From AC-32 sp963704005 (GTDB lineage: Bacteria > Actinomycetota > Thermoleophilia > Gaiellales > Gaiellaceae), in NCBI GenBank assembly GCA_963704005.1, contig CAVPGJ010000004.1, forward strand, positions 310,001-374,000: a stretch of DNA of 64,000 nucleotides. The letters are read 5' to 3'. Below the pieces are notes generated by a model. That model ran no database searches. It was not told the DNA's origin and saw only the letters and a list, made by a program, of their open reading frames with translations. The position numbers were made by a program, and so were the translations under genes. How positions within the stretch are numbered: position 1 is the stretch's first letter; every line of letters starts with the position of its first letter. This document shows, one piece after another, positions 35,120 to 44,253 of this stretch.

Positions 35120-36706
35120 GTGACGGTACGCGACGCCACGTTCGAGGTACTGCGCCGGCGCGGGATGACGAAGATCTTCTCCAACCCCGGTTCGACCGAG
35201 GTGCCGTTCCTCGTCGACCTGCCCTCCGATCTCGAGTTCGTCCTCGCCCTGCACGAGGGCTCGGTGGTGGGGATCGCGACCGGCTATGCGCTCGGTCGAG
35301 GACAGCCCTCGTTCGTGCTCCTGCACACGACGCCCGGCCTCGGGAACGCGGTCTCGGCGCTGGCGACCTCCCGCGTCAACCGCGCGCCGCTGGTGGTCGC
35401 GGTCGGGCAGCAGGATCGGCGCCATCTCGCTCACGAGCCATTCCTGGCAGGGAAACTCGCGGGGCTCGCCGGCGACTACCCGGTCTGGGTCGACCAGCCC
35501 GTTCGTCCCCAGGACGTGCCGGGCTCGCTCGAGCGGGCGTGGCACGAGGCACAAACCCGCCGCGGGCCCGCGCTCGTGATCGTGCCCATGGACGACTGGC
35601 AGGCTCCGGCGCCCGAGCCGCACGAGTACGCCGCACCCGATCGTCTCGTCCGCGCGGCAGCGGCCGACGCCGGCGCGGTCCAGGAGCTCGCGCGGCTGCT
35701 CGAGCAGGCGGAGTCTCCTGCCCTCGTCGCAGGCGCCGGTGCAGACGACGCGGAGACGTGGGCCGCCCTCACCGAGCTCGCCGAGCGCCTCGTCGCTCCG
35801 GTCTGGCAGGAGCCTTTCGGTGCGCGGGCAGGCTTCCCGCAGACGCACCCGCTCTACGCGGGCGACCTCTCCGCAGACCGCGCCAGGCTCCGCCAGGCGC
35901 TCTCCGGCCACGACGTCGTCCTCGTCGTGGGTGCTCCCGCCTTTCGCCAGTACGCCTACGCGGAAGGCCCCTTCGTCGAGGAGGGAACGGTGGTCGCGGT
36001 CGTCACAGAGGATCCCGCCGAGGCGCAGCGCAGCCGCGCGCAGCTCGCTGTCCTCGCACCGCCGGCGTCGGTGTGCGCCGCCCTCGCCGAGCGCGTGCCG
36101 CAGCGGGACGGCGAGCCGCCTGCGCCGAGGCCGGCTCTGGCGCCGCCCCCGGGCGGCCCGCTGCGCGCCGGTCACGTCCTCGAGGAGCTGGCCGACCGGC
36201 TGCCGCAGGACGCAATCGTGCTCGAGGAGGCGCCCTCGAACCGTCCGGAGCTGCTCGCCCGCCTTCCCGCGAGGGAAAACCTGGGCTTGATCAGCCCAGC
36301 GATGGGCGGGCTCGGGTTTGCGATGCCGGCCGCGATCGGCCTGCGCCTGGCGCTCCCCTCGCGCCCCGTGGTCGCGATCATCGGCGACGGCTCCTCGCTC
36401 TACGCGATCCAGTCGCTCTGGAGCGCGGCGACATACAGGGCCGGCCCGCTCTTCGTGATCCTGAAGAACGGTGGCTACGCGATCATGGACCGGCTCGCCG
36501 AGCATGAAGGCGGGGCGTCGGCCTGGCCGAACGTCGACGTCGACATCGCCGGCCTGGCGGAGATCTTCGGCTGCGAGGCTCGGCGGATAGCGGAGCTGGA
36601 CTCGCTACGGAACGTGCTCGACGAGATCGTCCCCGGCCTCGCCGAGCGCGACGAGCCGCTCCTGCTGGAGGTCACGGTCGACCCGGACCCGGACTTCAAC
36701 CCCTAG
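35120..36706 (+). CDS. mdlC: benzoylformate decarboxylase
   Basis: 528-residue thiamine diphosphate decarboxylase. The pyrimidine domain has FSNPGSTEVPFL (the active-site Ser) and ALHEGSVVGIATGYA (the activating Glu); the central domain is about 190-320; the cofactor domain has IGDGSSLYAIQSLWSAATY and ILKNGGYAIM. The sequence is like MdlC rather than acetolactate synthase or pyruvate decarboxylase. It converts aryl-glyoxylates to aromatic aldehydes, so here it could turn 4-hydroxy- or vanillyl-glyoxylate into 4-hydroxybenzaldehyde or vanillin for the dehydrogenase at 37991. GTG start; the end overlaps the opposing MetE-like gene by four bases. Confidence 0.87.
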   Translation: MTVRDATFEVLRRRGMTKIFSNPGSTEVPFLVDLPSDLEFVLALHEGSVVGIATGYALGRGQPSFVLLHTTPGLGNAVSALATSRVNRAPLVVAVGQQDRRHLAHEPFLAGKLAGLAGDYPVWVDQPVRPQDVPGSLERAWHEAQTRRGPALVIVPMDDWQAPAPEPHEYAAPDRLVRAAAADAGAVQELARLLEQAESPALVAGAGADDAETWAALTELAERLVAPVWQEPFGARAGFPQTHPLYAGDLSADRARLRQALSGHDVVLVVGAPAFRQYAYAEGPFVEEGTVVAVVTEDPAEAQRSRAQLAVLAPPASVCAALAERVPQRDGEPPAPRPALAPPPGGPLRAGHVLEELADRLPQDAIVLEEAPSNRPELLARLPARENLGLISPAMGGLGFAMPAAIGLRLALPSRPVVAIIGDGSSLYAIQSLWSAATYRAGPLFVILKNGGYAIMDRLAEHEGGASAWPNVDVDIAGLAEIFGCEARRIAELDSLRNVLDEIVPGLAERDEPLLLEVTVDPDPDFNP

Positions 36707-37863
36707 CTACCCCAGACCTCCGCAGCCACCTCGACGATCAGGCGCAGCTTCGCCCACTGCTCCTCGGCGCTCAGCGCGTTGCCCTCGACCGTCGAGGCGA
36801 AGCCGCACTGCGGCGAGAGGCAGAGCTGGTCGATCGGCGCGTACTTCGCGGCCTCCTCGAGCTTCCGCAGGATGTCGTCGCGCGCCTCGAGCTCGCCCTT
36901 CTTCGTCGTGACGATCCCGAGCACGACCTGCTTGTCGCCCTTCGGCAGGAAGCGCAGCGGCTCGAAACCGCCCGAGCGCTCGTCGTCCCACTCCATGAAG
37001 AACCCGTCCACCTCGAGCTCGTTCAGCAGCGCCTCGGCGACGAAGTCCCAGCTGCCCTCGGCGGCCCACGAGGAGCGGAAGTTCCCGCGGCACGCGTGCG
37101 TGGTGACGCTCATCCCCACCGGCAGATCCGCGATCACCGAGTTCAGGTGGCGGATGTAGTCGAGGTGCTGGTTCTTCGGGTCGCCGCCGATCGCGGCGAC
37201 GTACTCGCGCTCGTGCGGGTCGTTCATGTAGGCGAGGCTGGTGTCGTCGAACTGCAGGTAGGTGCAGCCGAGCTCGCCGAGCCGCCTGACCTCCTCGCGG
37301 TAGGCCGCGACGAGGTCGGCCCAGAACGAGTCGAGGTCGGGGTAGACATCCGGGTCGAGCGCGGCCTTGCCGCCGCGGTAGTGGACCATGCTCGGCGACG
37401 GGATCGTCAGCTTGGGAACCGAGGTTCCCGCAGCCGCGTCGCGGACGAACGCGAAGTCGTCGCCGAAGATCGTGTCCGAGATACCGAGCTTGCTGTTGAT
37501 GTGAAGCGCGGCCGGTGTGAACTCGATCTCGCCGTCCTCGTTCATGAACTTGATCGCGATGTGGCCGGCCTCGTGGGTGATCCCCTCGAGCTGGTAGATG
37601 AAGTCCATGTGCCACGACGCGCGGCGGAACTCGCCGTCGGAGACCGAGCGCAGGCCGACCTCCTCCTGCTTGCGGACCGCGTCGCGGATCGCGTCGTCCT
37701 CGACCGCGCGGAGCCCGGCGGCGTCGAGCTCTCCGGCCGCGTGCTGCTCGCGCGCCTCGTGCAGCCGCTGAGGCCGGAGGAGGCTGCCGACATGGTCGGC
37801 CCTGAACGGGGGTGTCGTGCGTTCCGTGCTCCGGGTCTGCGTCTGGCTCGTCTCCTGCTGCAG
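36703..37863 (-). CDS. core-MetE-like (cobalamin-independent methionine synthase C-terminal) methyltransferase, probable CTG start
   Basis: 386-residue zinc methyltransferase of the MetE C-terminal-domain type. Starting at an internal ATG (37608) would lose conserved sequence; in frame upstream lies TTPPFRADHVGSLLRP and VSDGEFRRASWHMDF, the normal N-terminus of these proteins. The only start-like codon before the upstream stop is CTG at 37861-37863, preceded six bases earlier by AAGGGAGG. Zinc ligands are His256 and Cys258 (THACRGN) and Cys353 (SPQCGF), with a Glu in ELEVDGFFMEWDD. It probably moves a methyl group to a thiol; near MTHFR and methoxy-aromatic genes it may help drain methoxyl carbon. 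Confidence 0.8.
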   Translation of the reverse strand: MQQETSQTQTRSTERTTPPFRADHVGSLLRPQRLHEAREQHAAGELDAAGLRAVEDDAIRDAVRKQEEVGLRSVSDGEFRRASWHMDFIYQLEGITHEAGHIAIKFMNEDGEIEFTPAALHINSKLGISDTIFGDDFAFVRDAAAGTSVPKLTIPSPSMVHYRGGKAALDPDVYPDLDSFWADLVAAYREEVRRLGELGCTYLQFDDTSLAYMNDPHEREYVAAIGGDPKNQHLDYIRHLNSVIADLPVGMSVTTHACRGNFRSSWAAEGSWDFVAEALLNELEVDGFFMEWDDERSGGFEPLRFLPKGDKQVVLGIVTTKKGELEARDDILRKLEEAAKYAPIDQLCLSPQCGFASTVEGNALSAEEQWAKLRLIVEVAAEVWGS

Positions 37864-37990
37864 CGGGGGCCTCCCTTGCCTCTGGGTTCGGCCTGGACGC
37901 TACACGCCGCGGGGCCGTCCGCGGTATGTTGATCGCGGCGACTGCGCCCCGTCCTGCGCGGACGCGCCGAACGCGAGGAAAGGAGCGAGC

Positions 37991-39460
37991 ATGGCCACAG
38001 TCGAGACCGAGATCGTCGAGGCTCAGCAGTTCATCGGCGGCGAGTGGGTCCCGTCCACCGGCGGCGAGACGTTCGACGACACCGACCCGTTCACCGGCGA
38101 CGTCGTCGCGCGCATCCCGGCCGGCACGCGTGAGGACGCGAAGAAGGCGATCGAGGCCGCGGCCGCATCCGCAGAGGAGTGGGCGGCGACCCCGCCCGCG
38201 GTCAAGCAGCAGGTCTTCCTCAAGGCCGCCGACGTGCTCGAGAGCAGGCAGGACGAGGTCGTGTCGTTGCTCGCGCGCGAGTCCGGCGCCACGTTCGGCT
38301 TCGGCATGTTCCAGATGCACTTCGTCCCCGGTCTCTTCCGCCAGGCGGCGGGGACGGCCTACGCGACGATGGGCGAGATCCTCCCGTCCGACAGCGGCGC
38401 GTTCGCGATGGGGATCCGCCGGCCGGTCGGCGTCGTGGGCGCGATCGCGCCCTGGAACGCGGCGCTGATCCTCTCGGCCCGTTCGATCACGGCGCCGCTC
38501 GTGCTCGGCAACGCCGTCGTCCTGAAGCCCTCCGAGCTCTCGCCGTACGTGGGCGGGCTGCTCTGGGGCGAGATCTTCGCCGAGGCGGGCCTGCCGCCCG
38601 GCGTCCTGAACATCGTCACGCACGGCCCGGGCGAGGCGGCTCCGATCGGCGACGAGCTGGTCGAGAACCCGCACGTCCGGGTGCTCAACTTCACCGGCTC
38701 GACGAAGACAGGCCGCATCCTCGCCGAGGCCGCAGGGCGCAACCTGAAGCGGTGCGTGCTCGAGCTCGGCGGCTACAACCCGCTGATCGTGCTCGGCGAC
38801 GCCGACCTCGAGTTCGCGGTCAACGCGACGGCGTTCGGCGCGTTCCTGCACCAGGGCCAGATCTGCATGTCCGCGCGGCGGATCATCGTCGAGCGCTCGA
38901 TCGCCGACGAGTTCATCGACCAGCTCGCCCAGAAGACCGCCGGGCTGAAGGCCGGCGACCCGAAGGAGCCCGACACGATCATCGGCCCGCTGATCACCGA
39001 GCAGGCGCTCGAGCTGGTCAAGAGCCGCGTCGACGACGCGGTCGCAAAAGGCGCGAAGGTGATCGCCGGCGGCGAGGCCGACGGGCCGTGCTACAGGGCG
39101 ACGCTGCTGACGGACGTCCCCGAGGACTCGGAGTTCGCGCAGCACGAGACGTTCGGGCCTGTCGCGGCGATCGAGGTGGTCGCCTCGGCCGACGAGGCCG
39201 TCGACCGCGCGAACGCGACGACGTACGGTCTCTCGTCCGGCGTGATCACGAACGACGCCGACAAGGGCCTCGAGCTCGCGCAGCGGATCCAGGCCGGGAT
39301 CGTCCACGTGAACGACCAGCCGGTCGGCGACGAGCCGCAGATGCCGTTCGGCGGCGTCAAGGACAGCGGCTGGGGGCGCTTCGGCTCCACGGCCGCGATC
39401 GACGAGTTCACCGACATGCACTGGATCACGGTCGGCCGCCCGCACCCGTTCCCGTTCTAG
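37991..39460 (+). CDS. aromatic aldehyde dehydrogenase (vanillin/benzaldehyde dehydrogenase-like)
   Basis: 489-residue aldehyde dehydrogenase. Asn of IAPWNAAL, catalytic Glu258 (VLELGGYNP) and Cys292 (HQGQICMS) are in place, and the C-terminus DEPQMPFGGVKDSGWGRFG is typical of vanillin and salicylaldehyde dehydrogenases. ATG with GAAAGGAG upstream. It directly precedes the pca operon (18-base gap to pcaI), so it should oxidise vanillin or 4-hydroxybenzaldehyde, the products expected from the VAO-like oxidase and benzoylformate decarboxylase, to the aromatic acid. Exact substrate range is inference. Confidence 0.88.
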   Translation: MATVETEIVEAQQFIGGEWVPSTGGETFDDTDPFTGDVVARIPAGTREDAKKAIEAAAASAEEWAATPPAVKQQVFLKAADVLESRQDEVVSLLARESGATFGFGMFQMHFVPGLFRQAAGTAYATMGEILPSDSGAFAMGIRRPVGVVGAIAPWNAALILSARSITAPLVLGNAVVLKPSELSPYVGGLLWGEIFAEAGLPPGVLNIVTHGPGEAAPIGDELVENPHVRVLNFTGSTKTGRILAEAAGRNLKRCVLELGGYNPLIVLGDADLEFAVNATAFGAFLHQGQICMSARRIIVERSIADEFIDQLAQKTAGLKAGDPKEPDTIIGPLITEQALELVKSRVDDAVAKGAKVIAGGEADGPCYRATLLTDVPEDSEFAQHETFGPVAAIEVVASADEAVDRANATTYGLSSGVITNDADKGLELAQRIQAGIVHVNDQPVGDEPQMPFGGVKDSGWGRFGSTAAIDEFTDMHWITVGRPHPFPF

Positions 39461-39478
39461 GGCGGGCGCGGGCACGCG

Positions 39479-40297
39479 ATGGCGGAGATCGTCCCGCTCG
39501 CGGAGGCGGTCGCGGAGCTGGTCCACGACGGCGAGACCGTCGCCGCCGAGGGCTTCACGCACCTGATCCCGTTCGCGGCCGGGCACGAGCTGATCCGCCA
39601 GGGCCGGCGCGACCTGACGCTGATCCGGATGACGCCGGACGTGATCTACGACCAGCTGATCGGGATGGGCTGCGCGAGGAAGCTCGTCTTCTCGTGGGGC
39701 GGGAACCCGGGCGTCGGCTCGCTGCACCGGCTCCGGGAGGCCGTCGAGCACGGCTGGCCGGTGCCGCTCGAGATCGAGGAGCACTCGCATGCGGGGATGG
39801 CGACCGCGTACGCGGCTGGCGCGGCGAACCTCCCGTTCGGCGTGCTCCGCGGGTACGGCCACGGCGACCTCGCGGCGCACACGCGGGTCGGCACCGTCAC
39901 GTGCCCGTTCACCGGGGAGGAGCTCGCGGCGGTGCCCGCGCACCGGCCCGATGTCGGGATCGTCCACGCGCAGAGGGCCGACCGAGCTGGAAACGTCCAG
40001 CTGTGGGGCATCCTCGGCGTCCAGAAGGAGACCGTGCTCGCCTCCGCCCGCTCGATCGTCACCGTCGAGGAGGTCGTCGACGAGCTCGACCCGCGGCCGG
40101 GCGCGATCGTGATTCCGGGGTGGGTGATCGGGGCGGTCTCGCCCGTGTCCGGTGGGGCGCGCCCGTCCTACGCGGCGGGCTACTACGACCGCGACAACGA
40201 GTTCTACGTCGCCTGGGATCAGATCAGCCGCGACCGGGACGAGTTCACGGCGTGGATGGAGCAGCACGTGCTCGCCGCGGAGGGCGCTCCGGCATGA
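39479..40297 (+). CDS. pcaI: 3-oxoadipate CoA-transferase subunit A
   Basis: 272-residue CoA-transferase alpha subunit. It has AEGFTHLIPFAAGHELIRQG, SWGGNPGVGSLHRLREAVEHG and FTGEELAAVPAHRPDVGIVHAQRADRAGNVQLWG, features of the glutaconate/3-oxoadipate CoA-transferase A class. With PcaJ it transfers CoA from succinyl-CoA to 3-oxoadipate, late in the protocatechuate ortho-cleavage pathway. ATG start, stop overlapping the pcaJ ATG. Other acids are possible for the family, but linkage to pcaHGBDC is decisive. Confidence 0.87.
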   Translation: MAEIVPLAEAVAELVHDGETVAAEGFTHLIPFAAGHELIRQGRRDLTLIRMTPDVIYDQLIGMGCARKLVFSWGGNPGVGSLHRLREAVEHGWPVPLEIEEHSHAGMATAYAAGAANLPFGVLRGYGHGDLAAHTRVGTVTCPFTGEELAAVPAHRPDVGIVHAQRADRAGNVQLWGILGVQKETVLASARSIVTVEEVVDELDPRPGAIVIPGWVIGAVSPVSGGARPSYAAGYYDRDNEFYVAWDQISRDRDEFTAWMEQHVLAAEGAPA

Positions 40298-41014
40298 GCA
40301 CCACACTTGCGTATACCGCCGACGAGATGATGGCCGTCGAGGCCGCGCGGCGGCTTGTCGACGGCGACGTCTGCTTCGTCGGGATCGGCCTCCCGAGCCT
40401 CGCCTCGAACCTGGCCCGCGCGACCCACGCGCCGCGCTGCGTGCTCATCTACGAGAGCGGGACGATCGGCGCGAAGCCCGTCGAGCTCCCGCTCTCGATC
40501 GGCGACGGCGAGCTGGCCGAGACCGCGGACTCGGTCGTCTCCGTCCCGGAGATGTTCGCCTACTGGCTCCAGGGCGGGCGCATGGACGTCGGCTTCCTCG
40601 GCGCCGCCCAGATCGACCGGTGGGGGAACCTGAACAGCACCGTGATCGGCGACTACGACTCTCCGAAGGTGCGTCTCCCCGGAGGGGGCGGCGCTCCCGA
40701 GATCGCGACCTCGGCGCGGAAGGTGTTCGTGATGCTCCGGCAGACGCCGCGCGCGTTCGTCGAGAAGCTCGACTTCCTGACGAGCGTCGGCGACACGGGT
40801 CGAGGTCGTCGTCACGGATCTCGGGATCCTCGAGCCCGACCCGGAGACGCGGGAGCTGACGCTGACGCTCGTGCATCCCGGGGTGGAGGTCGAGCAGGTG
40901 CGCGAGGCGACCGGCTGGGAGCTCCGCGTCGCGGACGAGCTCGGGGAGACCGAGCCGCCGACCGAGGAGGAGCTGACCACGCTTCGAGGGCTCAAGACGA
41001 AAGGGAGGCACTAG
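40294..41014 (+). CDS. pcaJ: 3-oxoadipate CoA-transferase subunit B, frameshifted near 40797
   Basis: About 239 residues if one base is removed. The N-terminal frame carries DEMMAVEAARRLVDGDVCFVGIGLPS, LIYESGTIG (catalytic Glu) and the segment ending in FLTSVG; the C-terminal frame carries VEVVVTDLGILEPDPETRELTLT and VREATGWELRVADEL. The switch is at GACACGGGTCGAGG (40792-40805); removing one G of GGG gives SVGDTVEVVVTDLG. The stretch between SVG and the next strand is shorter than in many PcaJ proteins, which have a Gly/Pro-rich loop of about 15 residues there. Neighbours are intact in order, so sequence error is the simplest explanation. Confidence 0.8.
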
Positions 41015-41749
41015 ATGTCCGAATACGCCGTCGACTCGCCGATCGTCCTCCCGGACGATCCGAGCTTCGGGCCCGAGGTGCAGATCGACTACCCGGGCTA
41101 CCGCTCCACGCAGTGGCGCGCCCCGAAGCGGCCACTCGTCTCCCTGCCGGAAGAGCTCCACGACCCGGCCGGGCCCGTGTTCGGGCCGGACACGGTCGGC
41201 GAGCTCGACCACGATCTCACTCGCCAGCACGAAGGCGAGCCGCTCGGAGAGCGGATCATCGTCAGCGGCCGCCTGCAGGACGAGGACGGCCGCCCGCTGC
41301 CGGGCGCGCTGATCGAGGTCTGGCAGTCGAACGCGTGCGGCCGCTATCACCACATCGTCGACCAGCATCCCGCGCCGCTCGACCCGAACTTCTCGGGCGG
41401 GGGCCGTTGCCTGACCGACTCGGAGGGCCGCTATCGGTTCGTGACCATCAAGCCGGGCGCGTACCCGTGGGGGAACCACGAGAACGCGTGGCGTCCCGCG
41501 CACATCCACTTCTCGATCTTCGGCCGCCAGTTCGTGCAGCGCCTCGTCACGCAGATGTACTTCCCGGGCGACCCGCTGTTCGCGTACGACCCGATCTTCA
41601 CGTCGGTACGCGATCCGAAGTCGCGCGAGCTGCTCATCGCGCGCTTCGACATCGAGGCGACGCAGCCCGAGTGGGCGCTCGCATATCAGTGGGACATCGT
41701 CCTCGGCCGGGGCGGATCCGGCACGACCCCGCAGGAGAACGGTCGATGA
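41015..41749 (+). CDS. pcaH: protocatechuate 3,4-dioxygenase beta subunit
   Basis: 244-residue intradiol dioxygenase subunit holding the Fe(III). Ligands are visible as Tyr111 (NACGRYHH), Tyr150 (GAYPWGNH), His163 and His165 (PAHIHFSIFG). The N-terminal linker PDYPGYRSTQWRAPKRPLV-like segment (PGYRSTQWRAPKRPLV) is typical of PcaH. With PcaG it opens protocatechuate to 3-carboxy-cis,cis-muconate. ATG starts right after the pcaJ stop; AAGGGAGG lies upstream inside pcaJ. The stop overlaps pcaG (ATGA). Confidence 0.95.
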   Translation: MSEYAVDSPIVLPDDPSFGPEVQIDYPGYRSTQWRAPKRPLVSLPEELHDPAGPVFGPDTVGELDHDLTRQHEGEPLGERIIVSGRLQDEDGRPLPGALIEVWQSNACGRYHHIVDQHPAPLDPNFSGGGRCLTDSEGRYRFVTIKPGAYPWGNHENAWRPAHIHFSIFGRQFVQRLVTQMYFPGDPLFAYDPIFTSVRDPKSRELLIARFDIEATQPEWALAYQWDIVLGRGGSGTTPQENGR

Positions 41750-42234
41750 CCCTGCCACGGACGGCCTCCCAGACGGTCGGCCCGTACTACACGCTCGGGC
41801 TCTGCCGCCGCCCGGAGAACCAGCTCGCCGACCGGAACGATGCCGGCGCCGTTCAGCTGATCGGGGAGCTGATCGACGGCGAGGGCAAGCCCATCAACGA
41901 CGGCCTGATCGAGGTCTGGGACGCCGCCGGCGGGCGCTGGGGGCGGAGCGGCACGGACGCGGACGGTCGCTTCTCCTTCGCCGTGACGAAGCCCGACGCG
42001 CTGCCGGGGCAGGCGCCCCGCTTCGACGTCTTCGTGTTCGCGCGCGGGCTGCTGAGGCACCAGCTCACGCGCATCTACTTCCCGGATGAAGCCGAGGCGA
42101 ATGCGTCCGATCCGGTACTGTCGTCGCTCGACGAGGACGATCGCGCGACGCTCGTCGCCGAGCAGGGAGACGGTGCGCTCCGTTTCGACATCCGGATGCA
42201 GGGCGAGCGAGCGACCGTCTTCTTCGAGCATTGA
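41746..42234 (+). CDS. pcaG: protocatechuate 3,4-dioxygenase alpha subunit
   Basis: 162-residue subunit, short for PcaG (often about 180-200). It starts RTASQTVGPYYTLGL, has LIGELIDGEGKPINDGLIEVWDA and ends FDIRMQGERATVFFEH. It lacks the iron ligands, as expected for the alpha chain, and shapes the active site of the alpha-beta protomer. A loop between GRWGRSGTD and PDALPGQAP is trimmed compared with many homologues. ATG start in ATGA overlap with pcaH; stop overlaps the pcaB ATG. Confidence 0.92.
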   Translation: MTLPRTASQTVGPYYTLGLCRRPENQLADRNDAGAVQLIGELIDGEGKPINDGLIEVWDAAGGRWGRSGTDADGRFSFAVTKPDALPGQAPRFDVFVFARGLLRHQLTRIYFPDEAEANASDPVLSSLDEDDRATLVAEQGDGALRFDIRMQGERATVFFEH

Positions 42235-43488
42235 TGATCTTCGCCGCGATTGCCGTTCCGGCGGAGCTGCGCGAAACGACGGCCGGCAGCGCCTGGCTCG
42301 AGGCGATGCTCGCGGCCGAGCGGGCGCTTGCGAGGGCCGAGGCGCAGGCGGGCGTGATCCCGGCAGAGGCCGCCGACGCGATCGCGGAGAGCTGCCGCGC
42401 CGAGCTCTTCGATCTCGAGCAGCTCCTGGAGCAAGGGCATGCCGCCGGCAACCCCGTCGAGCCTCTCGTGCGTGCCCTGCGCGAGGCGGTGGGCGGCGAC
42501 GCCGCCCGGTACGTCCACTGGGGCGCGACGAGCCAGGACATCCTGGACACGGCGACGATGCTTGTCGCGCGACGCGCTCTCGGACTCGTGCTGGCGGAGG
42601 TCGACCGGGTCGCGGCCGTGTGCGCACGCCACGCGCGCGACCAGCGAGATACGCCGATGGCGGCGCGGACGCTGCTGCAGCAGGCCGTCCCGACGACGTT
42701 CGGGCTGAAGGCCGCGGGCTGGCTCGTCGCAGTCGTCGAGGCACGAAGCGGGCTCCGGCGCGTCCTGGCCGAGCGGCTCGCGGTCGAGCTCGGCGGCGCG
42801 GCCGGCACGCTCGCGGCGCTCGGCGAGCGTGGCCCCGAGGTGATGCAGCCTCTTCGCGGAACAGCTCGAGCTCCCCGAGCCGCTGCTGCCGTGGCACGCG
42901 AACCGCGTTCGCATCGCCGAGCTCGGCTCGGCGCTCGCAACCGCCGCCGGGGTGCTGGCGAAGATCGGGCTGGATGTCGCGCTGCTCGCGCAGAGCGAGG
43001 TCGCCGAGGTCTCGCCGCCGGCGGGAGGCGGCTCGTCCACGATGCCGCAGAAGCAGAACCCTGTCGGCTCGGCGCTCGCCGTCGCCTGTGCGCGGCTCGT
43101 GACCGCGGACGCGGCGGTGCTCGCCGGGGGGCTCGTGCAGGAGCACGAGCGCGGCCTGGGCGGGTGGCATGCGGAGTGGGATTCGGTGTCACGAGCGCTC
43201 GCCCTCACCGGCGGCGGGGCAGCTGCCGTCGCGGAACTGCTGGAGGGGCTGACGGTCGACTCCGCACGGATGCGTGCGAATCTCGACGAGTCGGCGCTCT
43301 CAGAGCGCGCCGTCTTCGAGCTCGGGCTCGAGCGGGACGCGGTCGCGGGCCGCCCGCTTCGCGAGACACTTGCGGAGGCGCTTCCTCCGGACCAGGTCGA
43401 CGCCGCGCTCGACCCGGCCGGCTATCTCGGCTCCGCCGGCCTGTTCGTCGACCGCGCGCTCGCCCTCTACGACGAGGAGCAGGCGTGA
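42234..43488 (+). CDS. pcaB: 3-carboxy-cis,cis-muconate cycloisomerase, frameshifted at about 42848
   Basis: About 417 residues after correction; fumarase/aspartase-superfamily fold. Frame 1 holds AMLAAERALARAEAQAG, HWGATSQDILDTA and TLLQQAVPTTFGLKAAGWL; frame 2 holds LFAEQLELPEPLLPWHANR and the signature GGSSTMPQKQNPVGSA. The switch is at ATGCAGCCTC; removing the G of CAG gives VMHLFAEQL, in line with the family. Total length is 1 mod 3. The N-terminus is some residues shorter than usual. It converts carboxymuconate to carboxymuconolactone. Probably intact in the organism. Confidence 0.82.
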
Positions 43489-44253
43489 GCCTCCACCACC
43501 GCCTCGAGGGTGGTGGAGCTCGGACGCTGGTGCTCTCCGGCTCGCTCGGAACGACGCTGGAGCTCTGGGACGGCAACGTCGGCGCGCTTTCGTCGCAGTA
43601 CCGGCTACTGCGGTACGACCATCGCGGCCACGGCGGCTCGCCGGTCCCGCCCGGGCCGTATACCGTCGAGGACCTGGCGGAGGACGTGCTAGAGCTTCTC
43701 GACGAGCTCGGCCTCGAGCGTGTCTCGTTCTGCGGGCTTTCCCTCGGCGGTGCGGTCGGGATGGCGCTCGCCATCCGGGCGCCTGAGCGCCTCGAGCGGC
43801 TGATTCTCTGCTGCACCTCCGCCCGCTTCGGAGAGCCCGAGACCTGGGTCGAGCGTGCCCGAACCGTGCGTGCCGCCGGGCTCGAGGCGATCGTGGACAC
43901 CGTGTTCGAGCGCTGGTTCACGCCCGCGTTCCGTGCGACCCGGCCGGAGGTCGTCGAGCGCTTTCGCGAGCAGTTCGTCGCGACGCCGAGAGAGGGCTAC
44001 GCCGGCTGCTGCGACGCCCTCGCCCGCTGGGACGCCCGGGCAAACCTCGGCTCGATCGCCGTCCCGACGCTTGCGATCGCGGCCGCCGACGATCCGGCGA
44101 CGCCGCCCGAGCAGCTCGCGCTCGATCGCCGCGGGCATCCCGGCTGCGGAGCTCGTGGTGCTGGCGGACGCGGCGCATCTCGTCAACGTCGAGCAACCCG
44201 AGGCGTTTGTGAGCGCGACCCTCGGCCATGCGCGAATGGAGGAGGCACGATGA
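43485..44253 (+). CDS. pcaD: 3-oxoadipate enol-lactonase, frameshifted at about 44114
   Basis: Alpha/beta hydrolase of about 255 residues after correction. LVLSGSLGTTLELWDGNV and RLLRYDHRGHGGSP give the N-terminus, the nucleophile is in FCGLSLGGAVG, the Asp in AADDPATPP, and the His in ADAAHLVNVEQPEAF, which is in a second frame. The switch fits one extra G in GAGCAGCTCG (44109-44118): without it the protein reads PPEHSRSIAAGIPAAELVV, matching homologues. It hydrolyses the enol-lactone to 3-oxoadipate. GTG start overlapping the pcaB stop; stop overlaps the pcaC ATG. Confidence 0.82.

Noticed and set aside
36707..40306. Minus-strand open frame of about 1200 codons
   Set aside because: Low-complexity Arg/Asp/Val translation antisense to clear genes; a consequence of very high GC.
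38179..42234. Open frame of about 1350 codons spanning the aldehyde dehydrogenase and pca genes
   Set aside because: Its N-terminal two thirds is an Arg/Ala/Gly-rich shadow frame of real genes; only the pcaJ N-terminal and pcaG parts are coding, with their own starts.
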